A DNA stretch of 49,567 nucleotides, taken from positions 1 to 49,567 of the forward strand of contig NZ_VTQX01000031.1 of assembly GCF_008764295.1 (NCBI RefSeq), given 5' to 3'. Of the stretch, positions 10,042 to 19,975 are shown one piece after another (positions within the stretch are counted from its first letter, which is position 1; each line of letters starts with the position of its first letter). Under the pieces are notes generated by a model. It was not told the origin of the DNA, did no database searches, and saw only the letters and a program-made list of their open reading frames with translations. The stretch is from Bacillus methanolicus. GTDB lineage: Bacteria; Bacillota; Bacilli; Bacillales; Cytobacillaceae. Both the position numbers and the translations under genes were made by a program.

Positions 10042-10083
10042 AAAGCCAATAAATGGTCAAATGGATGACAATTTATTGGCTTT
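10042..10083 (-). terminator. terminator of the subtilase gene
   Basis: A 13-bp perfect stem, AAAGCCAATAAAT with ATTTATTGGCTTT (10042-10054 with 10071-10083), lies immediately downstream of the leftward gene. On the minus strand it is followed by TTTCTTATT. Confidence 0.8.
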
Positions 10084-10090
10084 GTTTGAC

Positions 10091-13000
10091 TTATTTTAAA
10101 ACGAGTCGATATGGTTCTGTGCTAGCGGAGCCCATCACATCTTCGACTTTGATGTAGTAAGTTCCTTTTTTCAGGTTTAGCGGTAGGACTTCATCGTCGC
10201 CTTTGCCGTAATGATCAGCACTTGCGACCGCTTTGCCACTTGCATTGTAGACCGTGACTTTGCCATCTAAATCTGATGGTAATTCTAAAGTAAGGGTGAG
10301 CTTAGTATTTTTGCTTGCCACAAACTTGTAGTAATCGACGTCCCCTTTGTTAGAGGTCATGTTCATATATCCGGTTGCGTAATAGCGATTTGGTGCCGGA
10401 CGCTTAAGTGATAACGGCTTCGATGGGATGTTGTTCTTAACTACTGAACCGCTATCCTCATCCTTTTGATTTGCCTCGGTCACTTTTAGCACGTATGGAG
10501 TTAATGAAGAATTGTTTCCATCATAATCGTACGTAACAATGATGTAACCAGCATTCTTTTTCGCACGGAAGCTTCCACGCTCTTCTTCATTATAAAGAGT
10601 GTTATCAATTAAAGTGATTCTGCCCTCTTCATCTGGATCGAGCTTGCCGTTTCCATTCGTATCTTCCACAATCGCTAATACAGGGTCGATTTCTGATTTT
10701 TGTGCATCTGGTGCATTTTTATACTTAGCTGGGATTGCACCTGGTGTTACGCTAACCCCATAAATGCCCTCTTTCCCTGGTTTGAAGTAATAAATGTCCG
10801 TGTCACCAACAAGTGAATAATTTGCCGTGATTCCTTTTGTTGTAATCTTTGTTGCATTCTCAAACGAATCGTTTGCTTCAAATGCATCTGCAACATTTTT
10901 AATTTTTGACTTAATCGTGAAGCGATATGGATTGAATACAGGACGGTACATTGGGTCTACAGCCACAAAGTAGTATGTTTCTCCTTCCTGTAAACCTACA
11001 GTGAATTTATCTTTATACGTTACCGGACCTTCAAATGGCATCGACATATTTGTATAGAGATAAGTCAAATCTTTCGCATCTGGATCATATTTATAAACTT
11101 CCATCCCTACAGGACTGTAGCTGGACGAATTGTTCATAGACAATTCAAAAATAGAGCTTTCCTCTGGAGTGAAGGCAAACCAATCTTGGTCACCACTCAT
11201 TTGAAGAGAGCCTGTAACTGTTTCATTTTCCTCAAAAGGAATCGCTAAATCCATAATCATTTGCAGCTCTTCATTTACTTCATCATCTACTGCATCTTCT
11301 GTATCGAATGCATCTATTGCTTTTTCTCCAGATAAAGCTTTTGAGCGTAACTCAGCTTTTTTCTGTTGATACCCTTCAAAATCATCTTCAAATAAATAAT
11401 CTTCCGGATATCCCATATCAAATGGAAGACCATCTTCATCTTCTGTTGCTTCCTTATAATCGATGGAAATTCCATAAGGTTTTAAAGAAGAAAAGCTTCT
11501 TTCCTTATCGATTACCGGTTCAGCACCAAGAAGGAAGAAGAAATCAGAGAAATATGATCGGTTTGTAATTTCAGCGACAAACTTTTGTCCTGGATAAGCA
11601 GTAAATGTCAAGGACTCACCTTGGCCAAATCCTCGATCTGACACCATATCCATTTCATATTGGAATTCCTCACCATCCATTTCTTCAATCGCATGAAGTA
11701 TAATCGTTGAGTCAATTCCAGGTACGCCAGATAGATCAATTTTCACTAACTGCGGACCAGCTTCTTCACTTCCAGGGATCGTGAATTGGAAAAAGTCAGA
11801 ATCGCCATTTTCCTCTACTTCTTCATCCAGTTCTTTTTCATCTACAAAGTAGTATTTAAGTCCACTCTTATGCGGAAGACTATCAATGACTACTGGATTA
11901 TCGAAAGTGTTTGTATCCTCTGGTAATTGCTCACTCTTTTCCAATTGTAGCTTATACGTGTATTGACCATCTTCCAGATACTTTCCGAAGCTATCCTTTA
12001 CAGCTACAACGAGCGTGCCGTTATCAGGAGCTTTGAATAACGTCCCTTCTGTTGCTCCCTCAATAGCATCGTTGATTTCTTTCACTTTGGCAGGCTTTGT
12101 TTGCCCTTCTTTGAAGAACAGAAGCTCGAACTTAAGATCAAATTTCTTTGCCCCTTCAAGGCTAATTTGAACATATTCATCTTTTTTAACCTTTGTTTTA
12201 TACAAATCTTCTTGATTTAACTTTGTAATTTTCCCTGAGAGTTCTTTCTCTTCAAACTCACCAAGTTCTTTTGCTTTAGAAAGTTTTTCACTTTCTTTCA
12301 CAGCAGGATTTGCTGGAATTTTCTTTGGATCAAATGATAGCATCTTCTCCAAATCTACCATTCCATAACCATACTTTAAATCATAGCCTTTATCTCCAAG
12401 ATCTTTAGCCGTCTTCGTTAAAATATAGTTTACTTGATATGGTGTTAGATTAGGATGTTTCGATAATAAAAGTGATACCGCACCTGCCACAACAGGTGAT
12501 GCCATAGATGTTCCACTCATCTCAACAAATGAAGCGCCTTTATCTGGATCAAATACAGGTGCATAAACCATATGTCCTGGAGCGACAACATCAACTGATG
12601 GCCCATATGTAGAGAAAAATGCGAGCTTATTGCTTGAATCAGTTGCGCCAACGCTTATGACACCATCAAACGATGCTGGATAATTTTGAATGCTCTCTCC
12701 ATCATTCCCTGCAGCTGCAACGATCACAATACCACTGTCGATCGCTTTTTGAACAGCGTCTTGTAGAATCGGTGATGGCATATAAGTACCTAAACTCATG
12801 TTGACAACTTTAACCTTTTGGCGAATGGCTTCTAAAATCCCTTCGGCAATAACATAGTCTGTTACAAACATTGAACGATTGAATACATCGATGGAGACGA
12901 TATCACTATTCGGCGCAATTCCGTAGCCTCCCACTCCATTGTTCTTTTCCGCGCCAATAATCCCAGCAACATGGGTGCCGTGAGTATCTGCCAACCCTTT

Positions 13001-13591
13001 TTTCATTGGGTCCATTGCATTTTTATTGGCAACAATCTGATTTTTCAATTCAGGATGGTTAGCGTAAACTCCTGTATCAATAACCCCAACCTTTACCTTG
13101 TTTTTGCCGGCCATCGATTGTGCTTTGGCCACATTTAAATTTTTCAAATGGTACATCGATGAAGCCTTTGGATCAACGGTTCCTAAACGCTTTGCGTATG
13201 CACTTCTTGAGACAGATGTAACGTTCGGCAGTTTCGCATATGCCTTCGCAACCGCCTCTAGCGTATTTTTCCCCTGAATCTCGATGACATCATAACCCAA
13301 GCTCGAGAACCTTTTCACTTGCTTACCGCCAGCTTTGCGATGATCACTAGCAGAAAGAGGAGTTGTGTACTTAATGACGAGCTGGTTGTCCGCATACTTT
13401 TGCTCTTCACCTTTTGTCACATTGCTGGCTTTGACTTCGTCTTGTTTAAGACCTAGGCGCTCAAGCTGTTCATAGGTTCGTTCACCAACTCCCTTTTCAG
13501 CAGCGAGAGAAATTCCCGGCAGGAATGAACTTATGACTAACGAAGCCGCTAGTCCAACTGCCAGTCCTTTCCCTTTGATAGATTTCTTCAT
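10091..13591 (-). CDS. secreted subtilisin-like serine protease with C-terminal beta modules
   Basis: 1166 residues. The signal peptide ends near LAAEK (about 30). An I9-type propeptide-like region (about 65-130, LVIKYTTPL to NVTSVSRS) precedes an S8 peptidase domain (about 165-415). The catalytic triad is visible: Asp172 in VIDTGV, His204 in DTHGTHVAG and Ser362 in SGTSMASPVVAG, with oxyanion Asn296 in AAAGNDG. The C-terminal 700 residues hold an acidic linker region and several pre-peptidase C-terminal-like beta modules (GDQDWFAFT, GDTDIYYFKPGKEG, GDVDYYKF), typical of large secreted subtilases. The protein is acidic, with no SLH or sortase signal. It probably degrades extracellular protein and may also process surface proteins. 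The start has AGGAGG 8-9 bp upstream. Confidence 0.93.
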   Translation of the reverse strand: MKKSIKGKGLAVGLAASLVISSFLPGISLAAEKGVGERTYEQLERLGLKQDEVKASNVTKGEEQKYADNQLVIKYTTPLSASDHRKAGGKQVKRFSSLGYDVIEIQGKNTLEAVAKAYAKLPNVTSVSRSAYAKRLGTVDPKASSMYHLKNLNVAKAQSMAGKNKVKVGVIDTGVYANHPELKNQIVANKNAMDPMKKGLADTHGTHVAGIIGAEKNNGVGGYGIAPNSDIVSIDVFNRSMFVTDYVIAEGILEAIRQKVKVVNMSLGTYMPSPILQDAVQKAIDSGIVIVAAAGNDGESIQNYPASFDGVISVGATDSSNKLAFFSTYGPSVDVVAPGHMVYAPVFDPDKGASFVEMSGTSMASPVVAGAVSLLLSKHPNLTPYQVNYILTKTAKDLGDKGYDLKYGYGMVDLEKMLSFDPKKIPANPAVKESEKLSKAKELGEFEEKELSGKITKLNQEDLYKTKVKKDEYVQISLEGAKKFDLKFELLFFKEGQTKPAKVKEINDAIEGATEGTLFKAPDNGTLVVAVKDSFGKYLEDGQYTYKLQLEKSEQLPEDTNTFDNPVVIDSLPHKSGLKYYFVDEKELDEEVEENGDSDFFQFTIPGSEEAGPQLVKIDLSGVPGIDSTIILHAIEEMDGEEFQYEMDMVSDRGFGQGESLTFTAYPGQKFVAEITNRSYFSDFFFLLGAEPVIDKERSFSSLKPYGISIDYKEATEDEDGLPFDMGYPEDYLFEDDFEGYQQKKAELRSKALSGEKAIDAFDTEDAVDDEVNEELQMIMDLAIPFEENETVTGSLQMSGDQDWFAFTPEESSIFELSMNNSSSYSPVGMEVYKYDPDAKDLTYLYTNMSMPFEGPVTYKDKFTVGLQEGETYYFVAVDPMYRPVFNPYRFTIKSKIKNVADAFEANDSFENATKITTKGITANYSLVGDTDIYYFKPGKEGIYGVSVTPGAIPAKYKNAPDAQKSEIDPVLAIVEDTNGNGKLDPDEEGRITLIDNTLYNEEERGSFRAKKNAGYIIVTYDYDGNNSSLTPYVLKVTEANQKDEDSGSVVKNNIPSKPLSLKRPAPNRYYATGYMNMTSNKGDVDYYKFVASKNTKLTLTLELPSDLDGKVTVYNASGKAVASADHYGKGDDEVLPLNLKKGTYYIKVEDVMGSASTEPYRLVLK

Positions 13592-14182
13592 TTTCTAGCC
13601 TCCTTGAATGTAATAGATACGAGAGTCCAGAAACAAAAAATGGTTCCGGAATGACGCATACATATAATTATACGTTATTTTACTGTTAATAGTTTCATAA
13701 ATTTACCTATATTTACTATTATTTTATTTTTTGGTTAAATAGTTTCATTGTTTATCGCTAAAATACTAGTATTTAATTTGGTTTGCATGAGCGTTTCGTG
13801 CGAGATTGCGCTGATTCTCGCAATGATTAGGCGTGCTTGGCCCAGAATTGCACTGATTTTCTTGAGGATTGCGCCGATTGACACGGGATTACGCTGGTTT
13901 AACGCTCTATTGCGCGCTTGACTCCAGATTACGCTGATTCTCGCGATGATTGCGCGTGTTTGGCATCGAATTGCGTCTGTATAATAAATAATTGTGCCGT
14001 CACCAATTAAGAGTACGTTGGGCGGCTGACACGACATTGCTCAGAAACAAGCTCATGGGGCTTAGGATGATTTCACACGCAATTTCGTGTACCCACCCCG
14101 ACAACATCCACTTTAACAATACTGACGCCCTGACTTTGCCAAGATTCATTCCGCCTACAAGAAGGAATAGTAAAAAAAACAA
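13592..14182. other. intergenic region holding an ATTGCG array
   Basis: Between the subtilase start and the nuclease terminator I find no gene. It contains the phased repeat at 13800-13980 and a stretch (13985-14180) with no recognisable feature. Open frames on both strands at 13990-14390 overlap the nuclease end antisense or out of frame and lack ribosome binding sites. Confidence 0.5.
13800..13980. repeat. tandem array, ~21-bp period, ATTGCG core (about 9 copies)
   Basis: ATTGCG or close variants (ATTAGG, ATTGCA, ATTACG) begin at 13805, 13826, 13847, 13868, 13888, 13909, 13928, 13949 and 13970, so most steps are 21 bp. Linkers are mixed, for example CTGATTCTCGCAATG. The array lies beyond the terminator of the leftward nuclease gene. 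Read in that gene's direction the core is CGCAAT, the same word that repeats at 38986-39222. Confidence 0.75.
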
Positions 14183-14201
14183 CACAGGCTCCATGCCTGT
14201 G
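14183..14201 (-). terminator. terminator of the large nuclease gene
   Basis: On the minus strand CACAGGC, a short loop and GCCTGTG are followed by TTGTTTTTTTT. It lies 12 bp past the nuclease stop codon. Confidence 0.85.
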
Positions 14202-14213
14202 CTTTCTGGACTA

Positions 14214-17200
14214 TTATATTTCACCCCATATGTCTTCTGCCCACTCCGGGTAATCGATGAAGGGATTGCGATTGTGTTGCCATTTTTCATAAATGACATC
14301 ATTGCGGTTGCGTTCATAGTCATCGACCGGGTCCTGTTCGTGCCATTGCAGGAGGACGGACAATTTCCCGTGGTAAGGCGTTGAGCCATTGTTTAATGAA
14401 TCATTCAGTTCTAAATCTACCCGATCATCGCTTTCGTAGCGGACGGCCATGTAGAAGAGCATTCGTGCGACATCGCCTTTGACGCGATCAGGGGGTTCCC
14501 ATGATTGCGATGTGCGTAAGCAGTCGTCGCAGTTTTTTACGGGGCTGCCGCCATAGTCAAAATCTAAATTTCCTCTTGCGCTGTTGACTTGGACATCTGT
14601 CGGGCGCAAATGATGAATGTCGGTTCCCGGTCCCATGCTTGTCCCAAAATTTCCGTGCGATTGTGCCCAAACATGCTCCCTATTCCATTGCCCGACATTT
14701 CCGCCATTGCTCGATTTTGCACGGGAAATGCCCGAATAGAAGAGGATAACATGCTCCGGGTTGTTCGGGTCTTCATCGGTTTCCTTTAACGCTTCCCAAA
14801 CCGTACTGTAAGGGAGCATCGTATGATCGTTAATAATATTGTGAAGCGTGCTTTTCAGTTCAGCACCTGTTTTACCAAAGGCTGCTTGATAGTAGGCAGC
14901 TTCCGGTAAAGAAGGAGAGCTAATAAGCTCTCCTTTCGAATCTGTGAACTTAATCGCTTCTGGAGTAGCACCATTTTTGTATTGAATGTGATCGATAATC
15001 TGCTCGGCACCGCGTATTTCTTTCACATTCGTTCCGTCAATCATGACCTGCTTTACCTCGCTGCCGTTAAAATCGAGAATGGCATTTGGCTCAGCTGGCT
15101 GAACGATAATCGTTGTTTCTTTCAAGCTTGCACCTTTTAACTCAGCGTATTGACTGTGTAGATAGATCGCCTCTTTGATTTCTGATGAAGCAGCTAATGT
15201 TAGGGCGACACGTTCTGATGAAATCGTTAATTTATTTGTTTTAAATGCCACCAGATGGTACGTTTTTTCTGCCTCAACCATGTCGCCGGCGAGATCCACT
15301 TGAATCATAACCGGATCATGATCACTGGCTCGTCCTGCCATATCCGTAAAATCCGCATTGATATGAAGAATATCGACTTCTGTTTTTGCAGCAAGATGAT
15401 TTGAGACGAGAATATGGTCCAATACTTGTGAGTTCCCCTGATAGACATATGTGTATCGCTCAGCAGCAGGAACCTGATTAATCATGTTCGTCATTAAATC
15501 ACCTTCATGAATCTTCAACGACTTGGAAAATGGATAATCATTGAAGTCACCAAGTGAAATGACATTCGCTTGCGGGTCTTTCTCCTTTATGTCGTGGACA
15601 AAATTGTAGACTATTTCGGCAATCTGCTGCCTTTGCACCTCGCTTTTATATTCAGGCGGCTGAATGGCACCAAATAACGGCGTGTCACCTGATTTTGAAT
15701 TCCAATGGTTGGCGATGACGATCACATCTTCACCGTTAAAACGGAATTGGGCTGCAAGCGGCTTTCTGCTACTGTTAAAGGCCGGATTCGTCGGATCAAT
15801 TCGCCCTGGGTTAAGCGTTAATTTGCCATTTTCAAAGCCGACAGCCGTTGTTGCATCTCCGTGAGGAATGCCATCAACGAGTGAAACTCGTTCAGGATTA
15901 TACAGGAATCCGACACGGATATTAGCATCTGGTGCGCCCCCATCTTGGTTATTGATCGGGTTAATATTGACGTAATCGTACTCGACACCACCTGCCTTTT
16001 TAATCTCAGCGATCAACCGTTGATAACTCTCGGAGGCATCCGAATCACCAGCCAAGGTTCCGTTGTTATCTTGAACTTCTGTGACCCCGACAATATCGGG
16101 ATTTTTCATATCGGCAACAAATGCCCGCGCTAATCTCTGTGCTTTATCATTAGAGGTTTGGCTTATGTTGTTGGAAAAATTCTCGAGATTATAAGAAGCC
16201 ACGGTTAGTTTCCTCGGATCTTTCACAATCGATGTTGTTTCCGGCTCTGTTTCTCCTCTTTCAAAAGCATCTTCCATTTCAGCCAATGAAGTGTAAATTT
16301 TGTAATTTTGATAAGAGTATCCGACGACACCTGTAATCGGACCATTGAAGCGATCACCTGTCGCTACTTCAAAATTGCGGGCAGGTCCGTTCGGCTCAAG
16401 GCGGAAATGGATGCGATGGGCGTTTTGATCATCTTCCTCGTATAATACACCGCCATGAATCGTATCTGTTGGAGCACTTTCTAATACGGTGACCAAATCG
16501 CCATGCTCCTGCGGGGCGACCGCTTTGACGTTGCCGACTTGGACCCTCATCGCCTCAAGACTTTCCCAAAAATCGATCGCATCTACATCTGGGTTAAAGA
16601 CTTGTAAATGATCACTATCAATATGTTCCGTCGGTAAATTGCTTTCATCGATTAAAATCGGCTTAGGCAACGGAACATTTTTTTCAATGACGTCTACATT
16701 TCCGCCACGATCATCACGAACATTGATTTGCGTCATCTTTAAATCTGTTTCCTGACGATCATTATAACCATCAATGGCATACTCACTGACCGTTCCCGTA
16801 ACTGAGACTAAATCCCCGACTTCAATCGGCCATTCCTTATTGCCACTGTATAGAACGATGGCCTCAGATGTGGCAGGATCGTCGTCCATTTGGTCATCTG
16901 GTGTTTGAATATGATAATAGTTGGAGCCATTTAAAAAGAATGAATACGTGACTACTCCTTCAATTCTTTCCACTGTTTGTCGATCATACTCACTTACATG
17001 TCCCGCTCCTTGAATGTCATGTATTCTCAGGGCATCTGTTATGTTGTATTGAAAGGTCTGCACCTCTCCCCATTGCCCATCAACGGTTTTGATAACGGCT
17101 TTAAGAGTCGTATCTTCCTGTATGTCTAGTGGAGAAGTGTACTCTATGCCATTTTCAATCGGATTGCTGCCATCCAATGTATAAAAAATGGTCGCATCCT

Positions 17201-18434
17201 TCGTACTTGTCGTCAATGCAACGGTTGTGCCGTTCACAAATGTTCCGCTGCCCGGTGAAGCAACTACTGGCTGGATGACCGAGCTATCCTCTACAATATC
17301 GGCGATGGAGCGCGGAAGAATTTGATAGTTTTGATTATATTGCTGGACAATTCCAGTAATCGATTCATATGTGTTGCCTTTCATTAAGCCCAAATGATTG
17401 TTTTCATCACGAACAAGAAATTCGCCCGTTCCATCTGTTGCCGTAAAATTAGCCCAAGCACTGCCGTCATCAACCTCTGTTAACTGGACATTTTTTACGA
17501 CAACAAGCTGTGATTCTAAGTCTTCGTTCAATTCATTCCCTTCCACCTCAAGTGGTGCAGGAGTTCCAACATTCTCGATCTTGTTAACGATGACAGCGGA
17601 ATCGAGCTGCAATAATCCACGATAGTCACCCAATTTCCCTGTTACCGTCATTTCATCACCGACCGCAGCGTTCAAGCTCGTCGGTCTGACAGCGATTCCA
17701 CCTGTCTCGTCCTGAATCGAAATCGTATTCTTCAGCTTTGCCGTAACAACACCCTTAACCGTTACAGTAGAGCCTAATGAACGTTGACGTGCATCTGCAA
17801 TCGAAAGAATCGCAGGCTGTTCAGGTTCTTCATCCGGATCTTCCGCCCCAAATGTGTGACGACCAAGATTAGAAACGTCATCTTGAGGAAGAGAAAGCCA
17901 CTCAACACTCGGGTCAAAAGGGTCATCAATGATTTTATCGCCAGTTGTGATATTCGGTTTTCTGACAAGGGTGACATCCTTCATATAATCGTCTGATCTC
18001 CCAACTTGTCCGATGGAATCGACCACTTCACCACTTTTTCGAAGGACAACTGGATCATTGCCATTAAAATTTATAACACTTGAATGCTCGAGGTCACTTA
18101 CAGCTTTAATTTCTTGATCTGCAGACGAATGGGATATAACATACGTTGCTCCATTCTCTAGTGTCCCTGATAAAGCAAGCCTGTTTCCGGCTGTTGCAGC
18201 ACCATTTGCATAAAGCTCCAACGTATAATCACTTAAATCAACCGCCGTGCCTGTCCCATTAAATAATTCTATCGCTTTATTAAAGCTTGACCCCTCAATA
18301 TACTCCGAAATCAGCAAATCATCTGCCACGACTGCTGCGGTTGCGGCGGAGGAATGAACCGGTATGATGAGACTGACCGTGATAACGAAGGACAAAAACA
18401 AGTTAAGAGGCTTCTTCCATTTCCTTTTGTTCAT
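14214..18434 (-). CDS. giant secreted nuclease: LTD, OB-like, EEP and endonuclease I domains
   Basis: 1406 residues. A signal peptide (LFLSFVITVSLIIPVHSSA) is followed by a lamin-tail-type domain (about 37-195; LLISEYIEGSSFNKAIELFN) and nucleic-acid-binding OB-like regions (ITSIQDETGG type, about 205-370). Next come a chitobiase-type C-terminal beta module (FYTLDGSNP) and another OB-like region. An endonuclease/exonuclease/phosphatase domain follows (about 740-1045; VASYNLENFSNN, GVTEVQDN, NHWNSKSGD, GDFNDYP, SDHDPVMI), as in ExeM/NucH nucleases. The last 210 residues are an endonuclease I (EndA/NucM) domain with REHVWAQSH and DIHHLRPTD. Two independent nuclease catalytic cores in one chain are notable. 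It probably degrades extracellular DNA, with the SLH-nucleotidase finishing the products. An SLH gene follows closely upstream on the same strand. Confidence 0.92.
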   Translation of the reverse strand: MNKRKWKKPLNLFLSFVITVSLIIPVHSSAATAAVVADDLLISEYIEGSSFNKAIELFNGTGTAVDLSDYTLELYANGAATAGNRLALSGTLENGATYVISHSSADQEIKAVSDLEHSSVINFNGNDPVVLRKSGEVVDSIGQVGRSDDYMKDVTLVRKPNITTGDKIIDDPFDPSVEWLSLPQDDVSNLGRHTFGAEDPDEEPEQPAILSIADARQRSLGSTVTVKGVVTAKLKNTISIQDETGGIAVRPTSLNAAVGDEMTVTGKLGDYRGLLQLDSAVIVNKIENVGTPAPLEVEGNELNEDLESQLVVVKNVQLTEVDDGSAWANFTATDGTGEFLVRDENNHLGLMKGNTYESITGIVQQYNQNYQILPRSIADIVEDSSVIQPVVASPGSGTFVNGTTVALTTSTKDATIFYTLDGSNPIENGIEYTSPLDIQEDTTLKAVIKTVDGQWGEVQTFQYNITDALRIHDIQGAGHVSEYDRQTVERIEGVVTYSFFLNGSNYYHIQTPDDQMDDDPATSEAIVLYSGNKEWPIEVGDLVSVTGTVSEYAIDGYNDRQETDLKMTQINVRDDRGGNVDVIEKNVPLPKPILIDESNLPTEHIDSDHLQVFNPDVDAIDFWESLEAMRVQVGNVKAVAPQEHGDLVTVLESAPTDTIHGGVLYEEDDQNAHRIHFRLEPNGPARNFEVATGDRFNGPITGVVGYSYQNYKIYTSLAEMEDAFERGETEPETTSIVKDPRKLTVASYNLENFSNNISQTSNDKAQRLARAFVADMKNPDIVGVTEVQDNNGTLAGDSDASESYQRLIAEIKKAGGVEYDYVNINPINNQDGGAPDANIRVGFLYNPERVSLVDGIPHGDATTAVGFENGKLTLNPGRIDPTNPAFNSSRKPLAAQFRFNGEDVIVIANHWNSKSGDTPLFGAIQPPEYKSEVQRQQIAEIVYNFVHDIKEKDPQANVISLGDFNDYPFSKSLKIHEGDLMTNMINQVPAAERYTYVYQGNSQVLDHILVSNHLAAKTEVDILHINADFTDMAGRASDHDPVMIQVDLAGDMVEAEKTYHLVAFKTNKLTISSERVALTLAASSEIKEAIYLHSQYAELKGASLKETTIIVQPAEPNAILDFNGSEVKQVMIDGTNVKEIRGAEQIIDHIQYKNGATPEAIKFTDSKGELISSPSLPEAAYYQAAFGKTGAELKSTLHNIINDHTMLPYSTVWEALKETDEDPNNPEHVILFYSGISRAKSSNGGNVGQWNREHVWAQSHGNFGTSMGPGTDIHHLRPTDVQVNSARGNLDFDYGGSPVKNCDDCLRTSQSWEPPDRVKGDVARMLFYMAVRYESDDRVDLELNDSLNNGSTPYHGKLSVLLQWHEQDPVDDYERNRNDVIYEKWQHNRNPFIDYPEWAEDIWGEI

Positions 18435-18457
18435 TTCTCAATCTCCCTCATTTTTTA

Positions 18458-19663
18458 TTAAAAAATGGTTTCTCCGGCAACTGTTACATTTGTCAATTCA
18501 AAATTGACCTTAGTGCTGAGCTTTGATAAATCGAGATCCCCTTCAACGGTTATATTTGTCAAAGCAAGGTTCGGCGCCGCTGTCCCGCTTAGAGTAAGAT
18601 TCCCTTTTACGACCGAATGGCTGAGCGAAGCTATATTCGCTAGATTGACGGTGACATCGCCGTTATAAATTTTCGGGCTACCAGCCGTTCCGGAAAAATC
18701 GTTACCGGTATAGCTCCCGCCAGGTCGCTCTCCACCTGGATTGCCCGGGTTGCCTGGGATTCCAGGATTACCCGGATTGGTTGGCGTATCTGTCATTGGT
18801 GGTGTTGTGAAAGACAGATCACCCTTTACTGGGAGCAGACCAAAGACGATTAGTTTATAGGTTCCCCCCGGTTTCTGAAGGGATGTCGTTAATTCAACTG
18901 TTGTTTCTTCGCGATTGGCGCTTATGCGAGCCTCTTTTACGTCAAGACCGCCAGTAAATTGAAAAAGGGATGGGCGCGCGATCGTCAATTTACCCTTTAT
19001 TTTTACATGTACGGTAGTGCCGTTGATTGATTTTAATTCAAGCGGCTGAGCTTTCGAATATTGATTAGCAATGAAGGACTTATAGGCAAGAATAGAGAAA
19101 TCTCCACGTTTAATCGGAGCATTTGTGCCAAATTAATGATTTGAAATTCCATTTGTAATTCGATTCGCTAGGAGCGCTGAAACTGCGGATTTGTATCGCG
19201 GCGAAACATCGGTGAATGGAGCACTTTCTTCGCCGGTTAACTGAAATCCTTTTTGCAGCCAAAGCGCCAGCTCTCCACGGGTGATGGAATTCGCCGAACC
19301 AAAGCTTGTCTTCGTTTTCCCAGACGTAATTCCCTCTGCCTTCAAGGCATTAACAGCCCCTTCCGCTCTTTTCGGAACATCGGTGAACCCTGAAGCTGGC
19401 GCTTTCTCACTATCAAGCTTAAGCATGTTGGCGATTAATACAGCTGCATCGACTCTCTTAATTTCCTCATTCACACCAAATGTACGCTCAGTCAGTCCTT
19501 GTGCGCCATTTTCAGTTAAGAAGCTGACCGCTTCGGCGTACTTGGCAGAGACATCGGTGAATGATTGTGCAGATGCCGATTGAACACTTGTAATGAGGAA
19601 ACCTACTGCAAGAGCAGAAGCAATGAGAAATCTACTACTCCGGCTTTTCACATACTTTTTCAA
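18458..19663 (-). pseudogene. SLH surface protein interrupted by one in-frame ochre codon
   Basis: The TTG at 19661-19663 is the likely start: AAAGGAGG lies 9 bp upstream and the product then begins with a proper signal peptide (MKKYVKSRSSRFLIASALA). Two SLH modules and most of a third follow. In the third module a TAA (19133-19135 on the + strand as tta) interrupts ITNGISNH-stop-FGTNAPIKRGDF. Reading continues in the same frame, completing the SLH motif. A C-terminal region follows: Ig-like, a Pro/Gly-rich linker with PGNPG repeats (about 18700-18790), and a right-handed repeat-like tail (VKGNLTLSG, VEGDLDLSKL). Repairing one base would restore about 401 codons. The truncated product would be about 176 residues with an incomplete SLH set. 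It could be a recent pseudogene, readthrough, or a sequencing error. Confidence 0.85.
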
Positions 19664-19975
19664 ATTCGTTAAACCTCCTTTTCTCCTCGTCGAATTTTTC
19701 TTCCATGACGTTTGTACAAGATCCATTGCTTATTCTAGCAAATGAACGATGATTCAACCACGATAATTCGAACTATTAATAATATTTTAAATATATTTAC
19801 TTCGGTGTAAAAATTTCTCATCAAATCTTTACTTGCGCTGATCGTATCTATCTATTCACAAGTGTGAAATCGCCTACTTTTGTGCATTCTAATGAAAAGG
19901 TATATGAGTTTTTCTATATTATTTTCATGAAATTTGATATAGTTCAATTATACTAACCCGTGGAGGAATTCGTTT
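19664..19975. other. divergent intergenic region, SLH pseudogene and LCP gene
   Basis: 312 bp, AT-rich, no gene. It must carry promoters in both directions. An extended -10-like TGATATAGT at about 19935-19943 precedes the LCP gene, but without a clear -35, so I leave it unassigned. Confidence 0.35.

Noticed and set aside
13992..14389. Open frames on both strands at the nuclease 3' end
   Set aside because: They overlap the nuclease gene out of frame or antisense and cross its terminator; no initiation signal.
19133..19726. SLH protein starting at the ATG at 19726
   Set aside because: The TTG at 19663 has an ideal AAAGGAGG and yields a normal signal peptide; the upstream extension would translate the ribosome binding site.
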